A stretch of DNA of 22,415 nucleotides from Cytophagia bacterium (GTDB taxonomy: Bacteria; Bacteroidota; Bacteroidia; UBA7662): NCBI GenBank assembly GCA_009926405.1, contig RFOZ01000016.1, positions 1 through 22,415 on the forward strand. Reading direction: 5' to 3'. This document shows positions 13,971-22,297 of this stretch, piece after piece; position 1 is the first letter of the stretch; every line of letters starts with the position of its first letter. Position numbers and translations under genes: made by a program. A model generated the notes under the pieces. That model was not told where the DNA came from. It did no database searches and saw nothing but the letters and a program-made list of their open reading frames with translations.

Positions 13971-16511
13971 ATGAGAACCCCCCGGACCTTGCCTTCGCCC
14001 CCTTTTCTCTTTTTGCTATTCTTGACCTGCATTGGGAGCGCCTGCCGACCTCTGACCAAGAACGTTGGCCCTGCGCGCTTCGAAACAGGCAATGCAGGTC
14101 TTCAGGCCCCCAAAGACTCCGCCGCTAAGCCGGCATGGACGACCCTGTACAGGGCCTCCAAGCCGCTGGATGTTCGTCTTATCCACACACGGCTCGAACT
14201 GCGTCCCCTTTTTGAAAGCGCTCAACTAAGAGGCAAGGCCTGGATCGAGGCGATGGTGGGCTTTTACCCGGTACAACAAGTGAAGCTTGATGCCCAAGGC
14301 TTTGAAATTCATCGACTTTCCTTCCGTACCCTCAACGCGGATTCCTCCCAAGCCTTCCAGCCTCTTTATACCTACGATGGGCAGGTTATCACCCTCAACC
14401 TCCCCCGCCGGCTCGATGCCGGTACTCGTTTTGAAATCAACATGGAATACACCGCGTCCCCGGATTCTTTGAAGGCGGGTCCGGGCTCAGCAGCCATCCA
14501 AGGCGAAAAAGGGCTCTATTTCATCCGCCCTGACTCCACTGTCCCTGACAAGCCTATGCAAGTCTGGTCGCAAGGCGAAACCGACCACAATTCCTGCTGG
14601 TTTCCGACCATCGACGCGCCCAACCAAAAAACCACCCAACATATTTCTCTGACGGTGGACAGCTCCATGGTCACGTTATCGAACGGACTCATGACCTCAT
14701 CCCGCCTCAACCCCGACGGAACACGAACCGACGTTTGGGAGCATCGTTTGCCGCATGCCCCTTACCTAGCTATGATTGCGGCGGGTCGCTTTGCGGTGGT
14801 CAAAGACCGTTGGCGCAGCATTCCGGTTCACTATTATGTAGAGCCCCGCTACGCCCCACAAGCCGAACGGATCTTCCACCGAACCAAGGACATGCTCACT
14901 TATTATTCCCAAAAACTAGGGGTGGATTATCCCTGGTCTTCCTATCACCAAATCGCTGTAAGGGATTTTGTATCGGGGGCGATGGAAAACACCGGCGCTG
15001 TGGTCTTTGGGCAATGGGCGCAGCGTTCCGAAAGAGAATTGGTGGACGGATCGGCCGAAGGAACCGTTGCCCACGAAATGTTCCACCATTGGTTCGGGGA
15101 TTTGGTAACCTGTGAAAGCTGGAGCAACCTCAGCCTTAACGAGTCCTTTGCAACCTACGGAACCCCCCTATGGTACGAACACGCCTACGGGCCCGAAGAA
15201 GCCGATGCGGCTTTGGAAGGAAATCTTTGGGATTATTTAGCCGAATCCAAACGCAAACAGGTTGATCTCATCCGCTACTATTACGAGAACAACGAAGACA
15301 TGTTCGATCGTCACAGTTATGCCAAAGGGGCCCGTATTCTTCATATGTTACGAAACGAAATCGGAGACAGGGCGTTCTTTGAATCGATCCGGCTTTATTT
15401 GACCCGTTTTTCTTTTAAATCTGCTGAAATTCATGATTTTCGCTTGATTTGTGAAGAGGTAACTGGACGCGATTTGCAGGTCTTTTTTAACCAATGGTTT
15501 TTGTCAAAGGGCCACCCCATCATTGATATGAACTACCGTTATGATAGCCTTCGTAAACAATGTGTTTTCGAATTTCGCCAAAAGCACAGCACCCTACCGG
15601 GACGTTATTTTCAACTCCCCGTTCAATTGGAGTTTTATTTTTTTGATTCATCGGTGGCTCGGACCGTCGTTCTTGATCGAGAAGTCCAGGAATTCCGTTT
15701 TGATTTTCCCCGACCGGTATGGACGGGGCACAACCTGGGGAGGATTTTGTTGTGTGAATACAACGATGGCCGAACCTTTGATGAGTTTGTCCAACAATTT
15801 CGAGGCTCTCCCTTTTATTACGATCGCAAACGGGCCCTCGAAGCCCTTGTTCAGAACCCCCAACGTTTTTGGGGAGCCTGGAACGACCCCAACCGAACCA
15901 CCGATGCGGTTACCTACCAAGATTTGATTGCACGGGCTTTTCGGGATCCCTCGCCCGTCATCCGCGGCATGGCCGCCGATGCCATTCCGGCGTCCTTGCT
16001 GAAACAAGACCCTTTGCTTTATGGTTTGCTAATGCGTACAGCCGAAAAGGATCTCCGCTCACAGGTCCGTCAAAAAGCCTTGCTTAAACTAATAGAAGCA
16101 GGGGATTCGGGCAAAGCGCTTCCCGCGGGTTGGTTGGAACAAAAAATTGCTTCTGATTCGTCCCTTTTGGTAACCGCAGCAGCCTTGCGCCCCATCGCCA
16201 AAGCCAATCCCGGCCAAGCCTCAGAAATTGCCAAAGCCCTTGAAAACGAGAACAGCATGGTGGGGACCCTCTTTGGTTTTTATGCCGAGTACGGTCAAGA
16301 AAAAAACCTGAATTATCTCGAAAAAAGCCTTATGCAACTTCGTGATTCCCGTTCTCTAAGGCAATACCCCAATTGGCTCAAGGATTACAACCGAGCCATT
16401 CTGCGCTTGAATCAAAAAGAAAGAGGTTTGGCTTTCTATGAACAATTGAACAGACACCCCTCGGCGCGGATACGAACCTTGGCATCCGAGAACCTAGCGG
16501 GCCTTCGTTGA
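13971..16511 (+). CDS. M1 family aminopeptidase, exported
   Basis: A zinc metallopeptidase of 846 residues that removes N-terminal amino acids from peptides. The catalytic domain has the substrate-recognition motif GAMEN (336-340). The zinc site is HEMFHHW (H368, E369, H372), with the second glutamate E391 in NESFATYG. The N-terminus (MRTPRTLPSPPFLFLLFL) is a signal peptide ending at TCIGSAC; the Cys suggests lipid attachment, but the lipobox is not canonical. A beta-sandwich domain of about 250 residues precedes the catalytic core. The C-terminal part (about 610-840) is helical and repeat-like (LLKQDPLLYGLLMRTAEKD). Start at 13971 is chosen because the open frame upstream is antisense to the biotin carrier gene. 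It overlaps the sprT-like gene by 18 bases at the 3' end. Confidence 0.92.
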   Translation: MRTPRTLPSPPFLFLLFLTCIGSACRPLTKNVGPARFETGNAGLQAPKDSAAKPAWTTLYRASKPLDVRLIHTRLELRPLFESAQLRGKAWIEAMVGFYPVQQVKLDAQGFEIHRLSFRTLNADSSQAFQPLYTYDGQVITLNLPRRLDAGTRFEINMEYTASPDSLKAGPGSAAIQGEKGLYFIRPDSTVPDKPMQVWSQGETDHNSCWFPTIDAPNQKTTQHISLTVDSSMVTLSNGLMTSSRLNPDGTRTDVWEHRLPHAPYLAMIAAGRFAVVKDRWRSIPVHYYVEPRYAPQAERIFHRTKDMLTYYSQKLGVDYPWSSYHQIAVRDFVSGAMENTGAVVFGQWAQRSERELVDGSAEGTVAHEMFHHWFGDLVTCESWSNLSLNESFATYGTPLWYEHAYGPEEADAALEGNLWDYLAESKRKQVDLIRYYYENNEDMFDRHSYAKGARILHMLRNEIGDRAFFESIRLYLTRFSFKSAEIHDFRLICEEVTGRDLQVFFNQWFLSKGHPIIDMNYRYDSLRKQCVFEFRQKHSTLPGRYFQLPVQLEFYFFDSSVARTVVLDREVQEFRFDFPRPVWTGHNLGRILLCEYNDGRTFDEFVQQFRGSPFYYDRKRALEALVQNPQRFWGAWNDPNRTTDAVTYQDLIARAFRDPSPVIRGMAADAIPASLLKQDPLLYGLLMRTAEKDLRSQVRQKALLKLIEAGDSGKALPAGWLEQKIASDSSLLVTAAALRPIAKANPGQASEIAKALENENSMVGTLFGFYAEYGQEKNLNYLEKSLMQLRDSRSLRQYPNWLKDYNRAILRLNQKERGLAFYEQLNRHPSARIRTLASENLAGLR

Positions 16512-17153
16512 TTCATTCAAAGGACGAACCAACAAACTTTGGTGAATAACATAAAGCGCACCGCCGGGTATCCGACGGCAACGGTACCGCGTTCGGCCTT
16601 TGGGACCCTTCTCGAAAATCATGCCGGCTTTGGTTTCAAAGCGTGTTCCGGGTTCAAGTTTTTCGAGGTTTAGCCAACCCTCTTCGTTGCCCTCAAACTG
16701 TTGCAGCCACTCCATAAGCTCCGGTTGCGCACAACCAGAAACTTGGGGTTGACGCATCGCCCGACGTAGGGGGCCGTGCATGGGTTCCGGAAAGAAGCCC
16801 CGACGGATGGCGCCGTTCACAAGGCGCGCATAAGCGGCGGCCCATTCCGGACCATGCGGGCGTACCCTTGGTCCACTTTCCACCCAGTTCAAAAGATGGG
16901 CGTATTCGTGCAAAAAAATTAAAAGAAAACTAAGCGGACGGAGGTTCGCGTTTAGCGTGATTACATGTCCTTTTTGGCGCCAAGGCGGACGATAGTCTGC
17001 GTATTTGGAGCTTCTCTCGCGCGTTATTACCAATTCAACACCGTGAACCACCAAGAGCTGTGCCACCCATACGGCGGCTTCTTCGCCCATATAGGCCCTT
17101 AGGGGCTTAATAAGCGGTTCGAGGCTGTTTTGGTTCCGGTAATCCTGCTCCAC
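16494..17153 (-). CDS. SprT-like zinc metallopeptidase domain protein
   Basis: A 219-residue protein with the SprT-type active site HEYAHLLNW (zinc ligands H82 and H86, catalytic E83) and a likely third ligand H100 in VRPHGPEW. The upstream segment VITLNANLRPLSFLLIFLHE is the usual strand-helix preceding the site. The C-terminal region is basic with RTRYRCRR. Eukaryotic Spartan relatives cut DNA-protein crosslinks; the role of bacterial members is poorly known. The start is a GTG at 17153, 7 bases after the feoB stop; the next ATG (17090, MGEEAAVWV) would remove a helical part. It appears to be the last gene of the lipoprotein-feoA-feoB run. The 3' end overlaps the M1 peptidase gene by 18 bases. 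Confidence 0.82.
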   Translation of the reverse strand: MEQDYRNQNSLEPLIKPLRAYMGEEAAVWVAQLLVVHGVELVITRERSSKYADYRPPWRQKGHVITLNANLRPLSFLLIFLHEYAHLLNWVESGPRVRPHGPEWAAAYARLVNGAIRRGFFPEPMHGPLRRAMRQPQVSGCAQPELMEWLQQFEGNEEGWLNLEKLEPGTRFETKAGMIFEKGPKGRTRYRCRRIPGGALYVIHQSLLVRPLNESTKAR

Positions 17154-17160
17154 GATGATC

Positions 17161-19146
17161 TCAAAGACTCCATTGATAAACCGCCAGACTGGCTAAATAA
17201 GCCAATGCGCTGAGGTATAACAGCTGAATCAACGGCCATTTCCAAGAACGTGTTTCTTGCTTGGTAGCCGCTACCGTGCTCATGCACTGCAGTGCAAAGG
17301 CATAAAAAACCAACAAAGACCAAACGGTCGCTCTGTTAAACAACGGTTCTTTGCTTCCCCCTACGGTGTCCTTTTGCATTCTTTCTTTGAGACGCAATTG
17401 AGTCCCGTCCTGGTTGGGGTCCCCTTCGAGCCCGTAAATCGTCGCCATGGTTCCCACAAAAACTTCGCGGGCCGCAAACGATGTTACCAAGGCAATACCA
17501 ATTTTCCAATCAAAGCCCAAAGGCATGATAACCGGCTCCAAAGCCTTTCCCAAAACCCCCGCATAGCTTTTTTCCAAGACCGGCGGCGTGGCTTGACCGG
17601 TCAGGGTTTCGCTCATTTTATGATCAGGACCAAAACTGGCCAAAAACCATAACAAAAGAGAGACAACGACAATCACTTTGCCGGCCCCTTGCACAAAACT
17701 CAAACAATAACGGAGAGGAACCTGCCATAGATTGCGGGACACGGGCCATTGATAGGCAGGGATTTCCAACATAAAATAAGAGGGTCCTTTTTCACGAATC
17801 CAGAACTTCATCACCAAGGCCGACAAAACGGCCGCAACCACCCCCATCAGGTAAAGACCCATCATGGTCAAACCCTGCAGGCTAAAAATTCCTAAAATGT
17901 ATCCTTCCGGGACCGCAAATTGTATCAAAAGAGCATAAACCGGTAATCGAGCGCTGCAGCTCATCAAGGGGAGAATCATAATCGTCGAAAGGCGTTCCTT
18001 CCACGAAACAATGTTACGTGTTGCGGCAATAGCAGGCACCGCACAAGCAAAGCCCCCAAGCATAGGAACGATGGATTTTCCGTTAAGACCGATTCTTTTG
18101 AGGTTACGATCCATCAAATAACTAACGCGGGCCATATAGCCACTTTCCTCCAACAAAACCAAAAACAAAAACAATAAAAAAATCTGCGGAACAAAAACCA
18201 ATACGCCGCCTATTCCCGGCATCAGCCCTTTGGTAACCAAATGACTCATCGCTGGATAGCGGGGTTCCAAAAATTGTCTCAGATTTTCGCCCGCCCACAA
18301 CATCATGTTCTCGATAAAATCCATAGGATAAGAGGCCCAGGCAAACAGGGCCTGAAACATCAAAGCCATCACCGCTACAAACACTAGAATACCACCAACG
18401 GGATGAAGCAAAAGTCGATCCGGACCGTTCGGTAAGGCGGCTTTGGCTTTGGTTTCGTGGAGAGGACAGGTTTTGAGGGATTGGTTTATTCGGCGGTATC
18501 GTTCAACCGTCTCGGCCGAATGTTGGGCCCTTATGACTTCATTGCCAAGGTTTTGTGTTTCCAAGCCTTGCCCAAAAACTTCGTTCCACGACGCGGCCCA
18601 TGGTCCGGGTACGGTTGATACAGCCCCTGATCGGGCTTCAGCAAGCCTTTGACCAAAGGCTTTGGATACCTCGTTAAGGCCCTGTCCTTTGCGGGCATCG
18701 CAAACCAGGGCCTTTATTTTCATTTCATTCTCAAACCATTGCACCACGCCTTTTAGGCCAGGGTTCGCAACCCGGTCGCATTTGTTCAATACAACCTGCA
18801 TAGACAATCCCAACTCTTGAATTTGATGAATGAGGAGCAGGCTCCTGTTCAGGTTGGATGCATCCACCACCACCACCACCACGGTGGGTATACCCTCAGA
18901 GGCCGCCTGAACCAAGGCCTGACAAGCCACCCATTCGTCCTGCGATTGGGGGTAGAGGCTGTAGGTGCCCGGTAAATCTACCAAAACAACTTTGCCCGTT
19001 GAGCGAAGTTCGATTTCGGTCTGCAGGCTTTCGACTGTAACGCCAGGAAAATTGGCGGTTTTGTGATGAAGCCCTGTTAGCGCATTAAAAAGCGTGCTCT
19101 TCCCCGAATTGGGGTTACCGGCTAAAAAAATTCGTTGTAAGCTCAT
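17161..19146 (-). CDS. feoB: Ferrous iron transport protein B
   Basis: A 661-residue inner-membrane Fe(II) transporter with an N-terminal G domain. G1 is GNPNSGKS (10-17), NFPGVTVE carries the G2 Thr, G3 is DLPG (57-60) and G4 is NKCD (121-124). The membrane part follows, with two gate regions: VFVPQIFLLFLFLVLLEESGYMARV-type helix (from about 310), GLNGKSIVPMLGGFACAVPA, and the end ALQCMSTVAATKQETRSWKW. The length is a little short of the 690-770 residues common for the family, mostly in linkers. I prefer ATG 19146, which gives an ATGA overlap with the feoA stop and has AGGAG six or so bases upstream, over an in-frame GTG at 19164. Partner FeoA is encoded just upstream. Confidence 0.95.
   Translation of the reverse strand: MSLQRIFLAGNPNSGKSTLFNALTGLHHKTANFPGVTVESLQTEIELRSTGKVVLVDLPGTYSLYPQSQDEWVACQALVQAASEGIPTVVVVVVDASNLNRSLLLIHQIQELGLSMQVVLNKCDRVANPGLKGVVQWFENEMKIKALVCDARKGQGLNEVSKAFGQRLAEARSGAVSTVPGPWAASWNEVFGQGLETQNLGNEVIRAQHSAETVERYRRINQSLKTCPLHETKAKAALPNGPDRLLLHPVGGILVFVAVMALMFQALFAWASYPMDFIENMMLWAGENLRQFLEPRYPAMSHLVTKGLMPGIGGVLVFVPQIFLLFLFLVLLEESGYMARVSYLMDRNLKRIGLNGKSIVPMLGGFACAVPAIAATRNIVSWKERLSTIMILPLMSCSARLPVYALLIQFAVPEGYILGIFSLQGLTMMGLYLMGVVAAVLSALVMKFWIREKGPSYFMLEIPAYQWPVSRNLWQVPLRYCLSFVQGAGKVIVVVSLLLWFLASFGPDHKMSETLTGQATPPVLEKSYAGVLGKALEPVIMPLGFDWKIGIALVTSFAAREVFVGTMATIYGLEGDPNQDGTQLRLKERMQKDTVGGSKEPLFNRATVWSLLVFYAFALQCMSTVAATKQETRSWKWPLIQLLYLSALAYLASLAVYQWSL
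18864..18881 (-). repeat. Trinucleotide run (CCA)6 inside feoB
   Basis: Six perfect CCA units on the plus strand, read as GTG valine codons in the feoB G domain, giving a run of six or so Val before D-A-S-N. The stretch is the hydrophobic strand before G4 and is tolerated there. It is a possible in-frame length-variable site; nothing shows it varies. Confidence 0.6.
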
Positions 19147-19418
19147 GGCTCCTGGGAATTCCACAAATTACGCAAAGGAGTATCGCCCCATGAAACCCAA
19201 ACGGCAGCCGCTTCGCGGGCTCTCAATCCCAGCACATATTCCATCACCTTGATTGCCAGAGGATCACCGCCCGATGCGCGGTGTAAAATTTCCAATTTTT
19301 CCCCCGGTAAACATCCCATTTCCATTAATTTGAGAGACAAGTCGCTTTCGTCCAGCCGAACAATCGTAAGCGGGACGCCCGTTGGGGCCTGGTCTAAACT
19401 TCCTTGACGCTGGGGCAT
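19143..19418 (-). CDS. feoA: Ferrous iron transport protein A
   Basis: A 91-residue small cytosolic protein with the FeoA SH3-like fold pattern: V-R-L-x-E-S, LKLMEMGCLPGEKLEILHRA and DPLAIKVMEYVLGLRAREAAAV, the last being the terminal beta strand region. FeoA is thought to bind or stimulate FeoB. The ATG at 19418 is 4 bases after the small lipoprotein's stop, and the TGA overlaps the feoB ATG as ATGA, a strong sign of coupled expression. Confidence 0.92.
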   Translation of the reverse strand: MPQRQGSLDQAPTGVPLTIVRLDESDLSLKLMEMGCLPGEKLEILHRASGGDPLAIKVMEYVLGLRAREAAAVWVSWGDTPLRNLWNSQEP

Positions 19419-19422
19419 GCCT

Positions 19423-19644
19423 TCAACTTAGGGTCGATATCGGTGCGGTGGTCTTGTTGCTTATCGAGGCATAGAGACCGGAATTCGCATTCCATCCGAT
19501 GGATGGGCAATTGCATTTTTTGTTACGGCCTTTGCGTCTGCTCGAACAGCCGAGGTTGACCACAAGGACCAAAAGCAAGAGCACAACCAAAAATTGGAAC
19601 ACCGAAGGCTTCCGACTGGGTTGACGGATGGATTTAAATAACAT
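19423..19644 (-). CDS. Small cysteine-containing lipoprotein of unknown function
   Basis: A 73-residue product. The first 15 residues are basic, followed by a hydrophobic core (16-29) and the lipobox-like NLGC with C33 as the likely lipidated residue. After it come CSSRRKGRNKKCNCPSIGW (a very basic stretch with C44-x-C46-P) and a polar Ser/Thr/Asn-rich tail. Short Bacteroidota lipoproteins with a CxCP element are known to me only as hypothetical proteins, so no function is claimed. It sits 4 bases upstream of feoA and has its own promoter-like box, so it is probably co-expressed with iron uptake. The CxC pair could bind metal, which is only an inference. Confidence 0.7.
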   Translation of the reverse strand: MLFKSIRQPSRKPSVFQFLVVLLLLVLVVNLGCSSRRKGRNKKCNCPSIGWNANSGLYASISNKTTAPISTLS

Positions 19645-19693
19645 TGAATAAACTAATAAACCAAGGATTCTGCAACGGGGTTCATCCGGGTCC

Positions 19694-19701
19694 CAAAAAT
19701 A
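19694..19701 (-). promoter_or_regulatory. -7 box upstream of the lipoprotein-feoAB operon
   Basis: TATTTTTG on the minus strand, an exact TAnnTTTG match, 7 bases past the murF-alr stop. Transcription would start near 19687 and leave a leader of about 43 bases. I see no clear -33 box and no convincing inverted-repeat Fur-type operator in the 64-base gap. Confidence 0.4.
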
Positions 19702-19708
19702 ACCTCTC

Positions 19709-22297
19709 TCAACCCCGAATGTACACCCGCTGTACCCTTGGGGATAAACCGGTCAAAATTTCATACGGAATGGTCCCTGCGGCTTCGGCCCAGGCCCTGA
19801 CATCGCGGGCATTGCTCCACAACAGGACTTCGTCGCCTACAACGGCCCGTACATTGGTCAAATCCACCAAACAAAAATCCATGCTGATTCGGCCTATCGT
19901 CGGCACCGGGCAACCGTTGATTTCAAAACAAACGCGACCCAGGCCCAAGGCTCGTGGTATACCATCGGCGTAGCCAACAGGCAAAACACCCACCACCCCG
20001 TCGTGGTTCATCACGCCCTGGTTTCCGTAGCCCAGGGTTTGTCCTCGGGCCAATCGATGGGTTTGGACCAAAATGGTTTTGAAACGCGCCAAAGGCCTCA
20101 AACGTTCCTGCAACCTCCCGGTCGGCTCCAAGCCATACAAACCCAAGCCCAGGCGGACCATATCGCCTTGGTATTCTCTGAATCGAAGAATACCCGCCGT
20201 ATTCAAAGCGTGCACCCAGGGCCTGTAGCCCATTCGCTGTTCAAAGGCACTTACAAATTCCAAGAGGCTTTTCCATTGCGCCGCACTAAAATCGTCCTGG
20301 CCCGGTTCCTCCGATGAGGTCAGGTGGGTATAAATACTACGAATTCGCAGGTTGTTTGAGGCTTGCGCCAACAAATCAAGGGCCTCCACGAGGTCTTCGG
20401 AACCCAAGCCCAGGCGCCTCATGCCGGTATCCAGGGGTAGATGGAACGTAAACGGTGCCTTGAGGGCCTTGGTCCACCGGCGGATTTCATCCAATGAATA
20501 CAAGTCGGGCTCAAGGCCGTAATGCCTAACGGTATCCGTGGTCGTTGGACCGCAGTTCATCACCAAAATGGGCGTCCGAATGCCTCCTCGGCGTAGTTCA
20601 ATTCCTTCGCCGGCACTGGCAACCGCCAGATAATCGGCCCCGGCCTCTTGGAGGGCTCTTGCAATTTCAACGCTGCCGCTGCCGTAGGCCCCGGCCTTGA
20701 CCATGACCATGCTACGAACCCCCGGCAGGCTCAAAGACCTAAAAATGCCAAAATTGTAGCGAACTGCTTCCAAATCTATTTCCAAAACCGTTTGATGGCC
20801 TTGGACCAATAGTTTTTGTTCGATGCGTTCAAAACCAAATTTTCGTGCCCCCTTGAGAAGCAAGCAAGCATGAGCGCTTTGATCAAGGGGCCATTTTAGA
20901 AGAAATTCTTCGGTGTCATCGAAAACCTGAACGCTTTGGGTTGGATTCGACGGCCACGCCACTTGTTTCCAATTTTTTCCAACCAAATACAAACGCTTCC
21001 AAGGATAACGATGGAGGGTCTGAATAAGGGGCTGTAAAGGATCCTGATTTCGATGATCTCCCGTAGAATCTTTGGAGGTATCGGGTTCCGACAAAATGAT
21101 GATGCCCTCGGAGTCTCCAAGCTGCAAAGCCCATTCTCGCATGGCCCATCGGAAAGAGTCAGCATCCAAGCTGTAACTATCGTTCAACAAACGACAAGAG
21201 CCGGGTATTTCCTTGATTTCCATGCGCATAGGCAAGGTTCGCACCATCGCGCACCGGGGCCCCCACGCGTTGTTCCAGTGGCCTCCTGCTGCTATCATTA
21301 AAACGGCACCGGTCATGTTTTCCAAAACCGCTTCGCCCCCACCGGCAACTTCAAAACAAAGCGTTTTTTGGTTTACCGCTTGGAGCTCACAAGCGGTGTT
21401 ACCGTTTTCTGTAACACTTTTTTGAACAAGCCTCCAAAGCACCATTCGCTCGGGCTCAAGGCCCTCGGATTCCAGCGTTCGTAGCCAATCATCCCCGTCT
21501 AGGTCTTCGGTCCACCAATGAAAAACGGTACCCGGATTTCGTAACAGGGCCTCTTTCCAGACGGGCTTGTGGTTTTCTCGTCGGTCCAATTGGGCCACGA
21601 CCCAATCACACCCGTCAAAAAGCAATAATTTTTCCCGTAGTTTCTGTGCCATGTTGGCGAAACCCTCCTGATGGGCCTCTCCAAAATGGGTCAGCAAGCC
21701 GCCTTGGGGCGATAAAATAGCGGCCAATGGGCCCATTTCCCCTGCTTTGGAAATACCGGCCTCAAAAACACCTAAATCTTGACCCTCTTGAAGTCCCAGA
21801 ACGGACAGAGGCAAACCCAATTGTGAATTAAAGCTCCCCGGGGTCTTGGCGATGGATACACGGCTTTGAATTAACTCAGCGATCCATTCTTTGACCTGGG
21901 TTTTGCCGTTGGAGCCTGTAATTGCCCAAACCGTTCGGCCCCAGATTCGACGGTGTTCGGAAGCCAAGGCTTGCAACGCTTTGAGAGGATCGGGTACGGC
22001 CAATACGGCTAAAGCAGAATCCTCCCCAGGCCAATCGTATTGCTTACCCAATCGTACCAAAAAAATTCGGATGCCAATTTTATACGCCACACCCAAAAAA
22101 TCATGGCCATCTCTGGTGGTGTTTTCTCCCTGCAGGGCCAAAAAAAGAGCCCCTTCTGGATTGGTGCAACGCCGGGTGTCAAAAACCCATTCCAAGACTG
22201 GTTTTTGGTAGGAGTTCCCGCGGACGATCCATTGTGAGCCGCTCACTAAGTCGGCGATGCGTTGCAAGTTCCAGGAAAGATTGTCCGGTTTATTCAT
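19709..22297 (-). CDS. Bifunctional UDP-MurNAc-tripeptide:D-Ala-D-Ala ligase / alanine racemase
   Basis: An 862-residue fusion serving peptidoglycan synthesis in the cytosol. The MurF half (about 1-490) has the ATP-binding loop AITGSNGKTQVKEW (GKT at 131-133), GSFNSQLGLPLSVL, EAGISKAGEMG and a C-terminal ligase domain with NDSYSLDADSF. The racemase half (about 495-862) begins VLEIDLEAVRYNF. Its pyridoxal phosphate lysine is K534 in MVMVKAGAYGSGS, and it keeps LGYGNQG, VGYADGIPRALG and TIGRISMDFCLVDL. The protein would make D-Ala and add D-Ala-D-Ala to the UDP-MurNAc-tripeptide. The fusion is usual in Bacteroidota. The ATG at 22297 is chosen (MNKPDNLSWN); an open frame runs 27 codons further without similarity. 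It overlaps by ATGA an upstream frame. Confidence 0.95.
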   Translation of the reverse strand: MNKPDNLSWNLQRIADLVSGSQWIVRGNSYQKPVLEWVFDTRRCTNPEGALFLALQGENTTRDGHDFLGVAYKIGIRIFLVRLGKQYDWPGEDSALAVLAVPDPLKALQALASEHRRIWGRTVWAITGSNGKTQVKEWIAELIQSRVSIAKTPGSFNSQLGLPLSVLGLQEGQDLGVFEAGISKAGEMGPLAAILSPQGGLLTHFGEAHQEGFANMAQKLREKLLLFDGCDWVVAQLDRRENHKPVWKEALLRNPGTVFHWWTEDLDGDDWLRTLESEGLEPERMVLWRLVQKSVTENGNTACELQAVNQKTLCFEVAGGGEAVLENMTGAVLMIAAGGHWNNAWGPRCAMVRTLPMRMEIKEIPGSCRLLNDSYSLDADSFRWAMREWALQLGDSEGIIILSEPDTSKDSTGDHRNQDPLQPLIQTLHRYPWKRLYLVGKNWKQVAWPSNPTQSVQVFDDTEEFLLKWPLDQSAHACLLLKGARKFGFERIEQKLLVQGHQTVLEIDLEAVRYNFGIFRSLSLPGVRSMVMVKAGAYGSGSVEIARALQEAGADYLAVASAGEGIELRRGGIRTPILVMNCGPTTTDTVRHYGLEPDLYSLDEIRRWTKALKAPFTFHLPLDTGMRRLGLGSEDLVEALDLLAQASNNLRIRSIYTHLTSSEEPGQDDFSAAQWKSLLEFVSAFEQRMGYRPWVHALNTAGILRFREYQGDMVRLGLGLYGLEPTGRLQERLRPLARFKTILVQTHRLARGQTLGYGNQGVMNHDGVVGVLPVGYADGIPRALGLGRVCFEINGCPVPTIGRISMDFCLVDLTNVRAVVGDEVLLWSNARDVRAWAEAAGTIPYEILTGLSPRVQRVYIRG

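Noticed and set aside
19645..19708. Fur box upstream of the feo operon
   Set aside because: No convincing inverted repeat resembling the Fur consensus could be seen in the 64-base gap.
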